DNA of 64,000 nt from Ignavibacteria bacterium (GCA_947459425.1 CANHDJ010000009.1:1-64000); one strand, 5' to 3'; counted from the stretch's first letter, positions 1 to 9,009 are shown. Notes: generated by a model not told the origin, from the letters alone. Numbers and translations: made by a program.

Positions 1-276
1 CAATAAGCTCTGAAAATCGCCCGATTTTTTACGATTCCTATTGCCGTTTTTACAAAATCGTCTAAATTTTGGAGAAATTGGAATAATGGCAATAGAAAAA
101 ATGCTGAAATTTATCAAAAAACGCCAATTTTTAGACCTGACTAGTTACGTCTAATGTTCTTGAGCATTTGGATAAAAATTTGGGAGTAGTAAATGACTCC
201 GTAGCGCACTTTTTCCTTGCTAGATAACTCCCCTTCTTTTATTCCCTTTGCTTACCGAGTCAAACTATATCCCTCC
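1..276. other. Non-coding left edge
   Basis: AT-rich sequence with no convincing reading frame on either strand. It ends in the terminator at 277-306, so it is probably the 3' untranslated end of a gene lying to the left of the window. Confidence 0.5.
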
Positions 277-306
277 AATCCCCGTTTTCCCCAACGGGGA
301 TTTTTT
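277..306 (+). terminator. Intrinsic terminator
   Basis: AATCCCCGTT, a short loop, AACGGGGATT, then a run of T. The 10-bp arms match perfectly. It would end transcription of a gene to the left of the window. Confidence 0.75.
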
Positions 307-309
307 CTG

Positions 310-317
310 TATATTTG
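310..317 (+). promoter_or_regulatory. Candidate -7 promoter box
   Basis: TATATTTG fits the Bacteroidota -7 consensus TAnnTTTG and lies 43 bp before the antitoxin ATG at 360. No TTTG is present at the expected -33 position. An upstream TTG codon at 315 would sit inside this box, which favours the ATG at 360 as the start. Confidence 0.4.
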
Positions 318-359
318 TGCAACAGTGGCAGCATTTCTTCACCTACAACAACGACAGCC

Positions 360-611
360 ATGCAAGCATTATCCATAGCACACAACGAAAACGGAGTGTT
401 TATTTACATTGACCGAACCCGCATCAATTCTCACCGTTTAGAACAGGCATTGCAACATTTTGAGGACGAACTCTTTACTCCTTCCCATCTCGAACCCGTG
501 AGCGATGAGGAGCAGGCAGAAATCGCTGTTTTGCTTGGCGCTTTGTCCGATGACGATAAAAAAATTGCCTCCGTAGAACGGGTTGCCTTGATGACCGGTG
601 AGGTGCTATGA
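360..611 (+). CDS. Putative type II antitoxin
   Basis: An acidic 83-residue protein of no family I can name with confidence. It is called an antitoxin from context: its TGA stop overlaps the ATG of the next gene, a RelE/ParE-like toxin, as ATGA, a layout typical of antitoxin-toxin pairs with translational coupling. An in-frame TTG at 315 would add 15 residues but falls within a promoter-like box. The N-terminal half (residues 8-35) alternates hydrophobic and polar residues and could hold the DNA-binding or dimer part. The C-terminal half is rich in Glu and Asp, as expected for a segment wrapping a basic toxin. No target sequence or autoregulatory palindrome was identified. Confidence 0.6.
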   Translation: MQALSIAHNENGVFIYIDRTRINSHRLEQALQHFEDELFTPSHLEPVSDEEQAEIAVLLGALSDDDKKIASVERVALMTGEVL

Positions 612-922
612 ATGAAGAATCTTCCTTTGGAAGCAGTTCCGAGCAGGAAATAGAAATTCAGTATAGCAAACAAGCCGAAAAATTCTTTGCGAAACAACGG
701 TATCTGCCAAAGTCGGAAGTTCGGTTGTTGCTGGTGAAAGCCGTGCGCCATCTGACGAAAGTGGAATTGTCGAATATTGATGTGAAATTTTTGACGGGAA
801 GTTTGCAGGGATTCTATCGCATCCGAAAAGGGAATGTACGCATTATTTTTTCGTATCGCAATGGGACAATGGTTATCGTTACGGTCGAAAACATTGATGT
901 CCGCGGCAATGTTTATGAGTAA
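608..922 (+). CDS. RelE/ParE-like toxin
   Basis: A 104-residue protein with the RelE/ParE fold signature. Residues 14-30 (the YSKQAEKFFAKQ region) form the first helix. Later comes the core FYRIRKGNVRIIF followed by a strand, VIVTVENIDVRG, and the final Y. In this superfamily the Arg residues of the R-I-R-x-G-x-x-R-I block and a terminal Tyr or His act in mRNA cleavage (RelE), while ParE members poison gyrase; sequence alone does not decide which applies. The first 13 residues are an acidic Ser-rich extension. It is co-transcribed with the preceding small gene through an ATGA overlap. Confidence 0.75.
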   Translation: MNEESSFGSSSEQEIEIQYSKQAEKFFAKQRYLPKSEVRLLLVKAVRHLTKVELSNIDVKFLTGSLQGFYRIRKGNVRIIFSYRNGTMVIVTVENIDVRGNVYE

Positions 923-957
923 ATAGTATTTTTCTATTCCTATCCTCCTTCTTCCGG

Positions 958-3900
958 ATGCTCGCACGCCTCATTGCCGCCATACTCGCCCGCCCCGTCA
1001 GCGGTTTGATGCTCGTGCTGACGGTAGCGGCTATCGGCATGGTCGCTTTTCGTGGCTTACCAAGCCAGCTTACGCCTAATGTCGAATATCCGCGCCTGAC
1101 CGTGCGTATGGCATGGCAATCCGCTCCGCCGGAAACAATAGAATCCACCATTACTGCGCCCTTGGAAGGCGAACTCTCCAAACTTGCTGGGCTGAAAACG
1201 CTCTCCTCTGTTTCTTCCGAAGGGCAGGCGCGTTTGACGTTGGAATTTCACCCGACTGTTAATATAGACATGGCACGTTTGGACATCAATGAGCGCCTCT
1301 CGAATCTGATGGAAACGCTCCCCCGCGAAGTAGCACCGCCACAGGTCTTGCCCTACGTGCCGGAGGAAGTCGAGAAAATGCAAGGCTTTCTCACCTACAC
1401 CCTTTCGGCAAATCGCAGCCCGGGCGAGGTTCGGCGCTATGCTGAAGAGTATCTGCACTTGGCGCTGCGCTCGGTCAAGGGTGTTGCCGAAGTCGAAATT
1501 TTGGGTGGCAGCCCCCGCCACGTTAGCATTGACCTTGACCGTAGCACGATGGAAAATCTTCATCTCAGCCCAAGCGACGTAAACAATGCTCTCCGCGATT
1601 CTTATCTCACACTCTCCGGCGCACGAAATATCCGTGCAAATAATGCTCCTGACTTTGCTGCCGCAACCGATTCCGGTAAAGCCTATTCGCTGCGGCTTGC
1701 CCACGCCAACGTTGTTCAATCCTTCACCCGCATTGATGATTTGTTGCGCCTTCCTGTTGCCTTCCGTACACAAAACTCAACCCCCAATCAACCAAAGCGC
1801 CAATCAACGAATGACCAATCAACGAATGACCAAGCCGTCATCCGTTTGGGCGACATTGCACGGGTACGCGACGATTTTGCCGAGCCGACTTCGTATTACC
1901 GCTTAAACGGCAAAGAAACCGTTACGCTGCGCCTTCGCAAGGAACAAGATGCGGATATAATCGCTACTGCCGATCATGTTTTCGAGGTGGTCAAACGTCT
2001 GGAAAGCGCCTTGCCACAAGGCTACACCCTCGTCAAAGAAAGCGATACCAGCGAGAAAATGCGATTAGAACTTTCTGACCTTTATGCAACACTTCTCTAC
2101 GCGACGGGTGCGGCTGTGCTGGTGATGCTGGTATTTTTTCGGCGGGAAACGGCGCTGAGGATGGCGGCAATTATCGTGATAGCCGTCGTGCTGACACTGG
2201 CTTTGGCAGCGTGTGGTTTTGCTCTTGCAGGGTTGGGGCTAAATATCATCACAACAGCAGCGATTGTGCTGGGCTTCGGCATTGCAGTGGATAATGCTGT
2301 TATCATGGCGGAATATCTGGAGCGTCAGAGCGAAACACGGCATTTGCGATTTATTCTCTATGCCCGCACAATGGCTGTTCCGCTTTTGGGTTCGGCACTC
2401 ACGACGGCTGCGGTCATCATACCGCTCTTGTTTTTAGAGACGGAATTGCGTGCATATCTGGCAGATTTTGCCTTGTCCTCGGTGATTATCGTTTGTGCGT
2501 CAGTAGCAGTTTCCATCTGCCTTGTGCCGCTTTTGTGCAGGTATTGGCTGCCTGTGAGAACACGTCATCACGCCGAGAGCGGCGGCATCACTCTTTGGGG
2601 TGGAATGGTTTTTCGTGTATATGCTTTTGTTGTGCGCGTTATGGCGAGATTTCGGAAAACAAGTATTGCGATTTTGCTGCTATTGGCAGGTATTCCGCTA
2701 TGGCTCCTTCCCGCGACGATTGACGTTCCGTATCTCGCACCCGCGTACAATGCGGTCTTTGATTCGCCGCTCTATGGCTATTGCAAACCTTATCTACAAA
2801 ATGCTTTAGGCGGTGCATGGAATATTTTCAACAATCGGCTTCCGCGTGGGGATGTCTGGCAAATCGGGGGCGAAGAGTATTTGATGGTGTATATGAAACT
2901 TCCGAACGGCAACCGCATAGACCGCATCAACACACTGGCGGCGGCATTGGAGCGAGAAATCATGCAGTACGGGGGCAACGTCAAACTTCTGAGTACATCG
3001 GTCGTAAGTGAAGAAACGGCGTATTTGCGCGTGGAGTTTCCCAAAAATCTCGCCGACCGCTCGTTTCCCTACAAACTGAAGAATTATCTGACGGCATATG
3101 CCACGAGGATGGGCGGCTTAGAAGTGAGTGTTTTCGGCTATGGCGAGGCTTTCAGTACGGGATTTGGCGGTGCGCCTGTTTCCTTTGCTGTTACGGCGAA
3201 AGGCTTCAACTACGACGATGTGAAGCAACTCGCTGAGAAATTCCGCCGTGCGTTGGAGCGGAATCCGCGTGTGGCGCAGGTAGATATTGACCGCTCGGCA
3301 TTCTGGGGCGACCCCGAAGTATTTGAGCAAATTCTTGTTATTGACCGTGAACGACTGAAACGAAGCGGCACGACGATTGAACAGGTTCTGCCGATGGTGC
3401 GCATGAATGCTATCGGCGCACTCGGTGGCAGCACGTTTCGCTTGGGCAATGAAGAAATTTCCTACGATGTGAAATACGAAGGCTACAAGGACAACCAAGC
3501 ACACGCACTCATGGAGCGTGAGATTTCAAGCGGTTTGGGAGGCAAGATAAGTAAAGTGGGAAGTATTGTATCGCTCACGGAGCGCAAAGCGTTAGCAAAA
3601 ATTTTTCGGGAAAATCGGCAATACGTCCGCACGATTACCTTTGAATTCCAGGGTCCGTACCGGTATGGCGAGGAATATTTGAAACAAGTGCTTGCTTCGG
3701 TGCCGATTCGTCCCGGTTACAGTCTGGAAGCGGTGAACGGGGGATTCTCTTTTGGCGATGAACAGAAATTGGAGATTCTGAGCGCCCTGCTTCTTTCGGT
3801 CTTGTTAATTTTTATGATTGGTGCGGCGCTTTTTGAATCCTTGCGGCTACCGCTCGTCATCATTTGTACGATTCCTCTTGCTCAGATGGGTGCGGTTTAT

Positions 3901-4308
3901 TCCTTGTGGTGGTTCGACCTGAGCGTTGATAGAGGCGCTTATGCAGGAATGCTCTTGCTGATTGGTTTGGCGGTAAATATTGCGATTGTGATGGTCTATC
4001 ACATCCGCCATAGCCGTATTACTCAAGATGCCGAGAAACAGTTTCTTGGGCTGGAAACATTAACAGAGGTCAGTTTCCGCCGAGTGCGCCCTGTGTTGAT
4101 TACAACTTGCACGACCGTTTTAGCTATGCTGCCTCTTGTCCTCCAAAGCAATCATGGATTTTGGCAAACGCTGGGAGCAACCGTTATTGGCGGTGTTGTA
4201 TGGTCAAGTTTTTTTCTTGTTCTGACCGTTCCTGTTCTGCTCACGGCTTTGACACATCGCCCGAAGCAGCCCTGTCCCAGAGCATTCCCCTATACTCAAC
4301 AAGGATAG
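958..4308 (+). CDS. RND-family efflux transporter permease subunit
   Basis: A 1116-residue inner-membrane pump of the AcrB/CusA superfamily, slightly longer than the usual 1020-1050. It has the N-terminal membrane helix, two large periplasmic porter domains and helix clusters near residues 375-560 and 940-1100. The TM4 motif GIAVDNAV carries D445-N446 in place of the Asp-Asp pair of AcrB; Asp-Asn is common in Bacteroidota pumps, so proton coupling is probably kept. The first porter domain holds a low-complexity Asn/Gln/Ser insert, encoded by 15-bp DNA repeats (1784-1830). No membrane-fusion protein or TolC-like channel gene lies nearby, so partners must be encoded elsewhere. The substrate is unknown. 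A terminator follows at 4326-4378. Confidence 0.88.
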   Translation: MLARLIAAILARPVSGLMLVLTVAAIGMVAFRGLPSQLTPNVEYPRLTVRMAWQSAPPETIESTITAPLEGELSKLAGLKTLSSVSSEGQARLTLEFHPTVNIDMARLDINERLSNLMETLPREVAPPQVLPYVPEEVEKMQGFLTYTLSANRSPGEVRRYAEEYLHLALRSVKGVAEVEILGGSPRHVSIDLDRSTMENLHLSPSDVNNALRDSYLTLSGARNIRANNAPDFAAATDSGKAYSLRLAHANVVQSFTRIDDLLRLPVAFRTQNSTPNQPKRQSTNDQSTNDQAVIRLGDIARVRDDFAEPTSYYRLNGKETVTLRLRKEQDADIIATADHVFEVVKRLESALPQGYTLVKESDTSEKMRLELSDLYATLLYATGAAVLVMLVFFRRETALRMAAIIVIAVVLTLALAACGFALAGLGLNIITTAAIVLGFGIAVDNAVIMAEYLERQSETRHLRFILYARTMAVPLLGSALTTAAVIIPLLFLETELRAYLADFALSSVIIVCASVAVSICLVPLLCRYWLPVRTRHHAESGGITLWGGMVFRVYAFVVRVMARFRKTSIAILLLLAGIPLWLLPATIDVPYLAPAYNAVFDSPLYGYCKPYLQNALGGAWNIFNNRLPRGDVWQIGGEEYLMVYMKLPNGNRIDRINTLAAALEREIMQYGGNVKLLSTSVVSEETAYLRVEFPKNLADRSFPYKLKNYLTAYATRMGGLEVSVFGYGEAFSTGFGGAPVSFAVTAKGFNYDDVKQLAEKFRRALERNPRVAQVDIDRSAFWGDPEVFEQILVIDRERLKRSGTTIEQVLPMVRMNAIGALGGSTFRLGNEEISYDVKYEGYKDNQAHALMEREISSGLGGKISKVGSIVSLTERKALAKIFRENRQYVRTITFEFQGPYRYGEEYLKQVLASVPIRPGYSLEAVNGGFSFGDEQKLEILSALLLSVLLIFMIGAALFESLRLPLVIICTIPLAQMGAVYSLWWFDLSVDRGAYAGMLLLIGLAVNIAIVMVYHIRHSRITQDAEKQFLGLETLTEVSFRRVRPVLITTCTTVLAMLPLVLQSNHGFWQTLGATVIGGVVWSSFFLVLTVPVLLTALTHRPKQPCPRAFPYTQQG
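1784..1830 (+). repeat. 15-bp tandem repeat inside the RND gene
   Basis: Three units starting CCAATCAAC: one 16-bp degenerate copy at 1784-1799 and two identical 15-bp copies (CCAATCAACGAATGA) at 1800-1814 and 1815-1829. They encode a Gln-Ser-Thr-Asn-Asp repeat. Related units occur at 26385-26415. Confidence 0.85.
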
Positions 4309-4325
4309 AGATTGTATATGCGGCA

Positions 4326-4378
4326 CCCGACTGGCGGCGTATTTTCTCTCCTCAGCCGCCAGACGGGAAGATTTTTTC
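4326..4378 (+). terminator. Intrinsic terminator after the RND gene
   Basis: CCCGACTGGCGG pairs with CCGCCAGACGGG (one mismatch) around an 18-base loop and is followed by a T-rich run. It lies just after the RND stop codon. Confidence 0.7.
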
Positions 4379-4439
4379 GACCTTCTTCAGTACAACATCT
4401 TGTACCGAGAGCTATCATTTTTGCTCCTTGGGATGTACT

Positions 4440-6656
4440 TCACCGTTCAACAACGACAAACAAATACGCAAATTCCCGTGTGCGTGGAAGCCTATCGCTT
4501 TCACGCATTTTTTTTGCCGGAGTGGTGGGACGGTCAGAACATGGCGCATATTCAATCGGTATATTGCCGAGGGCAGGATGCTTACGCAAAAATCCCAGAA
4601 GACGCTCTGTATCGGTCTTGAGCAAGGCATCGTCACAATGATTAACCGTCGTGACCAAGCGCACACGGCTTCCCGTCTGCGCGGTTATCACATTTGCCAA
4701 CTCAGGCTTTGTTTCGTAGAGCGCCCAAAGTGTCGGGCTTAATGCGTAAATCGTGGTATTGCGCTTGATGGCTTGGCTGGCAAGATTCCCCCGAATATCG
4801 GCGCGAAGACTGATAAATCCTGAATCGGCAGGAATTTCCGTGTTGTCTTCGTCAAAAACGCTAAAGCGGTAGGTAAAGCGCTCGTCGGGGCGAATAAAGA
4901 GTTCCGGTGCGTCGGCTGGCTTCCACAGAAACGGCTTGGGAATAAGTGTTGACGAGGTGTCGCTAAAAAATCCAATGCGCCGCTCTTTACCGTTTTGCGA
5001 CAAGCGCCAGAGCGAAAGATCGAACCCGCGCAATTCTGCTTCGCTGACAACACGAGGAGTGAAGGCAATATGCGGTAGTGCGGCAGCCAAAAGCACCGTA
5101 TCGGTAAGAATTGTCCCGGACGACGATGATATGCTGATTTCCCGTCGGCTGCGAAAACGCAGGTTGTAATCGGCAAAATAGCGTTGCAATTCCTCGTAAT
5201 GCCGATAAATACTGGCGCTTGACGCGGAATCATGTTCCAGCGCCGACGGTAGAATTGGTATTAACGAAACAACTGTTTTTTCTGCTTCCACCACCGCGCT
5301 CCGCCGCCGTTGACCATTTTGGAGAATAAACTCCGCATCAACGCTTGCACTCAAAAGCGGCTTCGGCTTGGCAATACGACGTTCGTAGTGTTCGGTAATA
5401 AAAACTTTTGCTGGTTCGTCGTTTGGATATTCGCTTGGCTGGACAACAGTATTGGAGCGCTTGAGCAGTGTGCGTGTGATTTCATTGCTTCCGACAACGA
5501 TAGTGCTGGTGTCGCGGGCGAAGGTAGTATCGGGCGTAGGAATAATACGCTCTGTGTTGATAAGAACGCTCAAACCCGCACGGAGACTTGTTCTATTCGA
5601 CCAATTCGCATCGCCAAACGGAATAGACAGGATAATTTCCGGGCGCAAATGAAATGAGCGGTCAACGGCAATCGTATAGCCAATGCCCGCCATGATGGAA
5701 ATGGGATTCAGGCTGAAACCCGTGATTTGCCGACCAGTTTGGAGTTCGCGCCGCATTGTCGCATCGGTTTGAAGGAGTCTTGCTCCGCTTGGTGAAACTA
5801 CCGAATCTTCTACCGTCCAGGTACTCGAAAAAACAAGCCCCAAGCGTAATCCCGCTTGCAACGACAACCCTGAAGAGAAGGCGTAGCGCAGTGTTGGGGC
5901 AAATGCTAACGACGAAAGCGTCAGAAAACCACCATGTTGAACATTCCCAAACGTTGTTGTCACCGCCCCGCCATTGTCAAACCGCGCTTGTGAAGAAGTG
6001 CCAAAAAGCCGTGCATCCGAAGCCTGAAACTCAATATTCATGCCCCATCGAAACCCCGTTGCTTGAGAGCGTCGGCGAGACCGAAAAAGCGGGAGCAGAA
6101 TTGGCGTGTCGGTCACAATGCCAACACTGGCGGTGCGGTGTTCCGCACGAGTTGTGCTGATTGCCAATGGTGAAGCGATATTTATCATGTTTGGATAGAA
6201 TCCCAATTCCTGACCAAAACCGCTCAGACCGCCTCCAAAGGTAAAGTGCGTGTAAAATCCGGCGTATTCCGAACGGTTAGTATCGGGAGCGAATACCGTA
6301 AAAGGCTTAAACATTTTGCTTAAACTGTCCGGCGCAAATGTTTCCGATGAAAACTGAAAAAACTTCGAGAGCGTAGCTTCGATACTGCCGCCAGTGACAG
6401 TGCTTATGGTGATAGATGAAATATCAATCGTTGGAAGACTGATGCTTGGTAGTGTGATATTGGGTAATGTTATGCTTGGCAGCGTCACTGTCGGAAATGT
6501 CACGTTTGGGAGCTTGATAGAATCAAGTCCGAGATGCATTGTTGCTGATGATGATTTCTGAGGCGTTGGCTCAGATTGTTGTGCAAAAAGAGGGTTTCTC
6601 AAGCAAACAAGCACAAGAAAAGTACGAACAAGGCAACGAAGAAAAATATGGTTCAT
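4440..6656 (-). CDS. Secreted outer-membrane protein with pentapeptide repeats and OmpA-like tail
   Basis: A 738-residue protein. The start is placed at 6656, where a classic signal peptide begins (MNHIFLRCLVRTFLVLVCL, cleavage near FAQQ); an open frame continues 90 codons upstream but looks non-coding. After the signal peptide, residues 48-88 hold 5-residue repeats (LPSIT, LPNIT, LPSIS). A region rich in amphipathic strands (about 115-390) follows, probably an outer-membrane barrel. The C-terminal half is a periplasmic part; its last ~110 residues (VRLVTTVNHCDD, then a helix ending in ERLLGFLRKHP) resemble the fold of OmpA-like peptidoglycan-binding domains, though weakly. The family is unrecognised. 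CAAAAATA and CAAAGATA at 6749-6768 read as TAnnTTTG boxes on its strand. Confidence 0.7.
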   Translation of the reverse strand: MNHIFLRCLVRTFLVLVCLRNPLFAQQSEPTPQKSSSATMHLGLDSIKLPNVTFPTVTLPSITLPNITLPSISLPTIDISSITISTVTGGSIEATLSKFFQFSSETFAPDSLSKMFKPFTVFAPDTNRSEYAGFYTHFTFGGGLSGFGQELGFYPNMINIASPLAISTTRAEHRTASVGIVTDTPILLPLFRSRRRSQATGFRWGMNIEFQASDARLFGTSSQARFDNGGAVTTTFGNVQHGGFLTLSSLAFAPTLRYAFSSGLSLQAGLRLGLVFSSTWTVEDSVVSPSGARLLQTDATMRRELQTGRQITGFSLNPISIMAGIGYTIAVDRSFHLRPEIILSIPFGDANWSNRTSLRAGLSVLINTERIIPTPDTTFARDTSTIVVGSNEITRTLLKRSNTVVQPSEYPNDEPAKVFITEHYERRIAKPKPLLSASVDAEFILQNGQRRRSAVVEAEKTVVSLIPILPSALEHDSASSASIYRHYEELQRYFADYNLRFRSRREISISSSSGTILTDTVLLAAALPHIAFTPRVVSEAELRGFDLSLWRLSQNGKERRIGFFSDTSSTLIPKPFLWKPADAPELFIRPDERFTYRFSVFDEDNTEIPADSGFISLRADIRGNLASQAIKRNTTIYALSPTLWALYETKPELANVITAQTGSRVRLVTTVNHCDDALLKTDTERLLGFLRKHPALGNIPIEYAPCSDRPTTPAKKMRESDRLPRTREFAYLFVVVER
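6393..6515 (-). repeat. In-frame 15-bp repeat encoding LPxIT-type units
   Basis: About eight consecutive 5-residue units of the form L-P-x-I/V-T or I-S-S-I-T lie directly after the signal peptide of the gene at 4440-6656. The units are degenerate at DNA level, so this is an old protein repeat rather than a recent duplication. Confidence 0.85.
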
Positions 6657-6960
6657 AACGGGATAAATGCTGATACGGCAAGGTAGAATGCGGCTTGGGC
6701 AAACAAGAGATTGCCACACATTGTAGTCTTTTTCCGATGAAGGATACGCAAAAATATTGGCAAAGATACAAAAAGAGGGCTTTGCACTACACTTTGCACG
6801 AAGATTTACCGATTTTTGAACGATCATGCAGAAATATTGTAACCAAGTTTGGCATCGGGGCTTTTTCCTGTTACACGGCTTCCACACCAGTATTCTTTTG
6901 CGCAGAGAATCCGGAAGCATCATCAAAACGGACTTTTACCATTCTTGAATTTTTACGACC

Positions 6961-7611
6961 ATGAAAAAGCACTTGTTCCTTTCCCTGTTTTTGTTGGCAA
7001 TATTCGTTGCCTCCATTTCCCTGATGACGCTCTCAGCAAACGCACAAACCACTGCTACAACAACGACTGCATTTGCCGATGAAGATGGTTCGGAAGCGCT
7101 CTTCAATGGACCGCTTCGCAGTTCTGGTTATGGAGCCGTCAGTATGAAATTCAGCCCGATTCAAGGGCAGTTCGGTACATTGATTGGCGGTTATGGCGGC
7201 TGGTTTATCAATAAAACATTACTCATCGGCGGGGGCGGCTACGGACTGACGACGAATATCACTTCGACACAGCGTCCGGGCGAGAGTATTTCATTTGGTT
7301 ATGGCGGTGTGGTATTGGAATATGTCGGCGCTTCCGATAAGGTCTTTCATTATGCCGTGCAGGCGCTTTTTGGCTGGGGCGGAGTTGGTATCTATAGCCC
7401 GCGTGATGTTAGGTCGTTTTCATCCCGCAGCACCTCTCCGGTCTTTGTGATTGAACCAAGTCTTTTAGCGGAATTGAACGTTACCAATTTTCTTCGGCTT
7501 GCCGTCGGTGGCGGCTACCGCTTTGCCACAGGCGTAGAACTTTCCGGCTTGACCAACGCGGATTTAAGCGGCGTTTCGGTTTCTGTTAATCTCAAATTCG
7601 GTAGCTTTTAA
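6961..7611 (+). CDS. Putative outer-membrane beta-barrel protein, paralog 1
   Basis: A 216-residue protein with a signal peptide (about residues 1-29, ending SANAQ) and a glycine-rich series of short amphipathic strands ending in an aromatic residue (NLKFGSF), as in small barrels. It is a tandem paralog of the gene at 7667. Both share an order of motifs: a near N-terminal GGYGG or GVYGG, then LIGGGGYG or LIGLGTYS, then F-V-I/L-E-P-S, then a closing LSGVSVSVNL or LSGVAVNVGV. No known family or ligand is recognised. Probably outer membrane. Confidence 0.7.
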   Translation: MKKHLFLSLFLLAIFVASISLMTLSANAQTTATTTTAFADEDGSEALFNGPLRSSGYGAVSMKFSPIQGQFGTLIGGYGGWFINKTLLIGGGGYGLTTNITSTQRPGESISFGYGGVVLEYVGASDKVFHYAVQALFGWGGVGIYSPRDVRSFSSRSTSPVFVIEPSLLAELNVTNFLRLAVGGGYRFATGVELSGLTNADLSGVSVSVNLKFGSF

Positions 7612-7666
7612 GTAGCTTTTAAGCACCTTTCACCACAATTTTTCCTTTATTTTTCTTTGAACAATC

Positions 7667-8332
7667 ATGAAAACATTCCTTCAAACCCTCGCTTCAGCCC
7701 TTTGCGCAACAGCCGTTTTCGCTTCGGTTGCTTTGGCACAAGACACCACTCAATCCACTCCGCAAACCACCACTCCTGCGCAGTGGAACACTAACGAAAG
7801 CGGCATGGAAACGCTCTTTGGTGAAAAAATGCCCTTTGTTTTTGTTCCGACACTAAAAACAACATCTATGGGCGAGGCATGGGGAACAATGCTTGGGGTC
7901 TATGGTGGGGCGCTCGTCAATAAAAATATTCTCATTGGACTTGGCACGTACTCGTCCTTCACGCACCCGACATTCAACATGGGCTATACGGGCTTGATGG
8001 TGGAGTATCGCTACCAGCCGCATCGCCTCATTCATGCGGGCGGTTCGCTGTTGGTTGGCTATGGCGCTGCATCGCGGAGTTCTAATGGTGGGATTCGCCC
8101 CTTTGGACTGGTAGAAAATATTGGTCGGCTTTTCAATCCACAATTTTTTGTATTGGAACCATCGGCGTTTGGCGAAGTGAATTTAAGTCCCGCACTTGCT
8201 GCATCACTGGGCGCAAGTTACAGGTGGGTAAGTGGGCTTTCGGAAACACTCTCAAGCACCTCTACTTCGCTAACAAGCCAGAATTTGAGCGGTGTTGCGG
8301 TCAATGTTGGTGTGCGGATTCGGATTGATTGA
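7667..8332 (+). CDS. Putative outer-membrane beta-barrel protein, paralog 2
   Basis: A 221-residue protein with a signal peptide cut after SVALAQ and a strand-rich body, homologous along its length to the protein encoded 55 bp upstream. Motifs in common include YGGALVNKNILIG, FFVLEPSAFGEVNLS and the end LSGVAVNVGVRIRID. The pair is probably one transcription unit, closed by the strong hairpin at 8353-8399. Function unknown. Confidence 0.7.
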   Translation: MKTFLQTLASALCATAVFASVALAQDTTQSTPQTTTPAQWNTNESGMETLFGEKMPFVFVPTLKTTSMGEAWGTMLGVYGGALVNKNILIGLGTYSSFTHPTFNMGYTGLMVEYRYQPHRLIHAGGSLLVGYGAASRSSNGGIRPFGLVENIGRLFNPQFFVLEPSAFGEVNLSPALAASLGASYRWVSGLSETLSSTSTSLTSQNLSGVAVNVGVRIRID

Positions 8333-8352
8333 TGGTCTTTTGGGGTTCGTTG

Positions 8353-8399
8353 AATGCCTTCAAAGCCAAAGAATATATGGCTTTGAAGGCATTTTTTTT
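8353..8399 (+). terminator. Intrinsic terminator of the barrel gene pair
   Basis: AATGCCTTCAAAGCC, a loop of about 8, GGCTTTGAAGGCATT, then eight T. Arms are perfectly complementary. Confidence 0.9.
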
Positions 8400-8422
8400 G
8401 AAACCGTCCTTGATAATCGCAC

Positions 8423-8463
8423 AAAAAAAGCCGTTCGGTGAGACACTCCCAAACGGCTTTTTT
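8423..8463. terminator. Bidirectional intrinsic terminator
   Basis: AAAAAAGCCGTT and AAACGGCTTTTTT flank a 15-base loop, giving A/T tails on both strands. It lies between the + strand barrel genes and the end of the - strand gene at 8488, so it mainly serves the latter. Confidence 0.85.
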
Positions 8464-8487
8464 CTGGTTTTTTCTCTCATTTTTTGG

Positions 8488-9009
8488 TCACGAAACCGAC
8501 AATTCCAAAGCGTGATAATGTCGTTCCGAAGCAGGTTTTTCCGAAGGTTTTGTGGCAAAAAGTTCATCCGTTAAAGGAAGGGTAATCGTCGAAAGGAGCT
8601 GCTCTTCCAGCAGGGAAGCCCATGTTTCCATGTAGAGTATCACATCGTCGCGGCGATTGTACTGAAGCGCACGGCGCTCAGGCGGAATGCGATTCAAAAT
8701 GGTCGTGTTGGAAAGGCGCTCTAATTCGCCGATGTCTGAGCGCTGCAAGCCAAACGCCAGCATTTGTGTAAGAATACTGTCGAGATGGTGACCGCTTGTC
8801 GGGCAGTAATCTTCGGCGTGGTCTTCCCAATCGCCATGTCGCTCAATGGCGTACTGGTGAATCTCCGTTTTGGAAAGCTGGGTGATGGTTTGTGCCAAAT
8901 GCCCACAATTACAACTTCCTTGATGACTCCAATAATACTGAACATCGGTACGAAGCCGTTTTGCGGTCGTTCGGAGTGCGGCGATAAGTTCGGGTGTTGC
9001 TTGTGCCAT
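8488..9009 (-). CDS. Conserved protein of unknown function with Cys/His motifs
   Basis: A 173-residue, mostly helical, probably cytoplasmic protein. The start at 9009 (MAQATPEL) is set by a good ribosome site, AAGGAG, 6 bases upstream. Two motifs stand out: C33-N-C-G-H37 (in GSCNCGHLAQ) and C69-P-T-S-G-H-H (in DYCPTSGHH), followed by a charged helix. I recall similar proteins in Bacteroidota annotated as hypothetical; no function is known to me. The paired Cys and His residues could bind a metal, which is inference only. It stands alone, with its own terminator downstream. Confidence 0.7.
   Translation of the reverse strand: MAQATPELIAALRTTAKRLRTDVQYYWSHQGSCNCGHLAQTITQLSKTEIHQYAIERHGDWEDHAEDYCPTSGHHLDSILTQMLAFGLQRSDIGELERLSNTTILNRIPPERRALQYNRRDDVILYMETWASLLEEQLLSTITLPLTDELFATKPSEKPASERHYHALELSVS

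Noticed and set aside
431-967. A 178-codon open frame on the minus strand across the toxin-antitoxin genes
   Set aside because: It lies fully opposite two coupled genes with recognisable toxin features and shows no family or ribosome site.
4107-4742. A 211-codon + strand frame overlapping the end of the RND gene and the next gene
   Set aside because: It is antisense or out of frame to two supported genes and crosses a strong terminator.
6393-6515. Short regular repeats considered as a CRISPR array
   Set aside because: The period is 15 bp, in frame with a coding sequence and without spacers.
6695-6964. An 89-codon + strand frame before the first barrel paralog
   Set aside because: Composition is unlike a real protein; the area is better read as promoter region of the minus-strand gene at 4440-6656.
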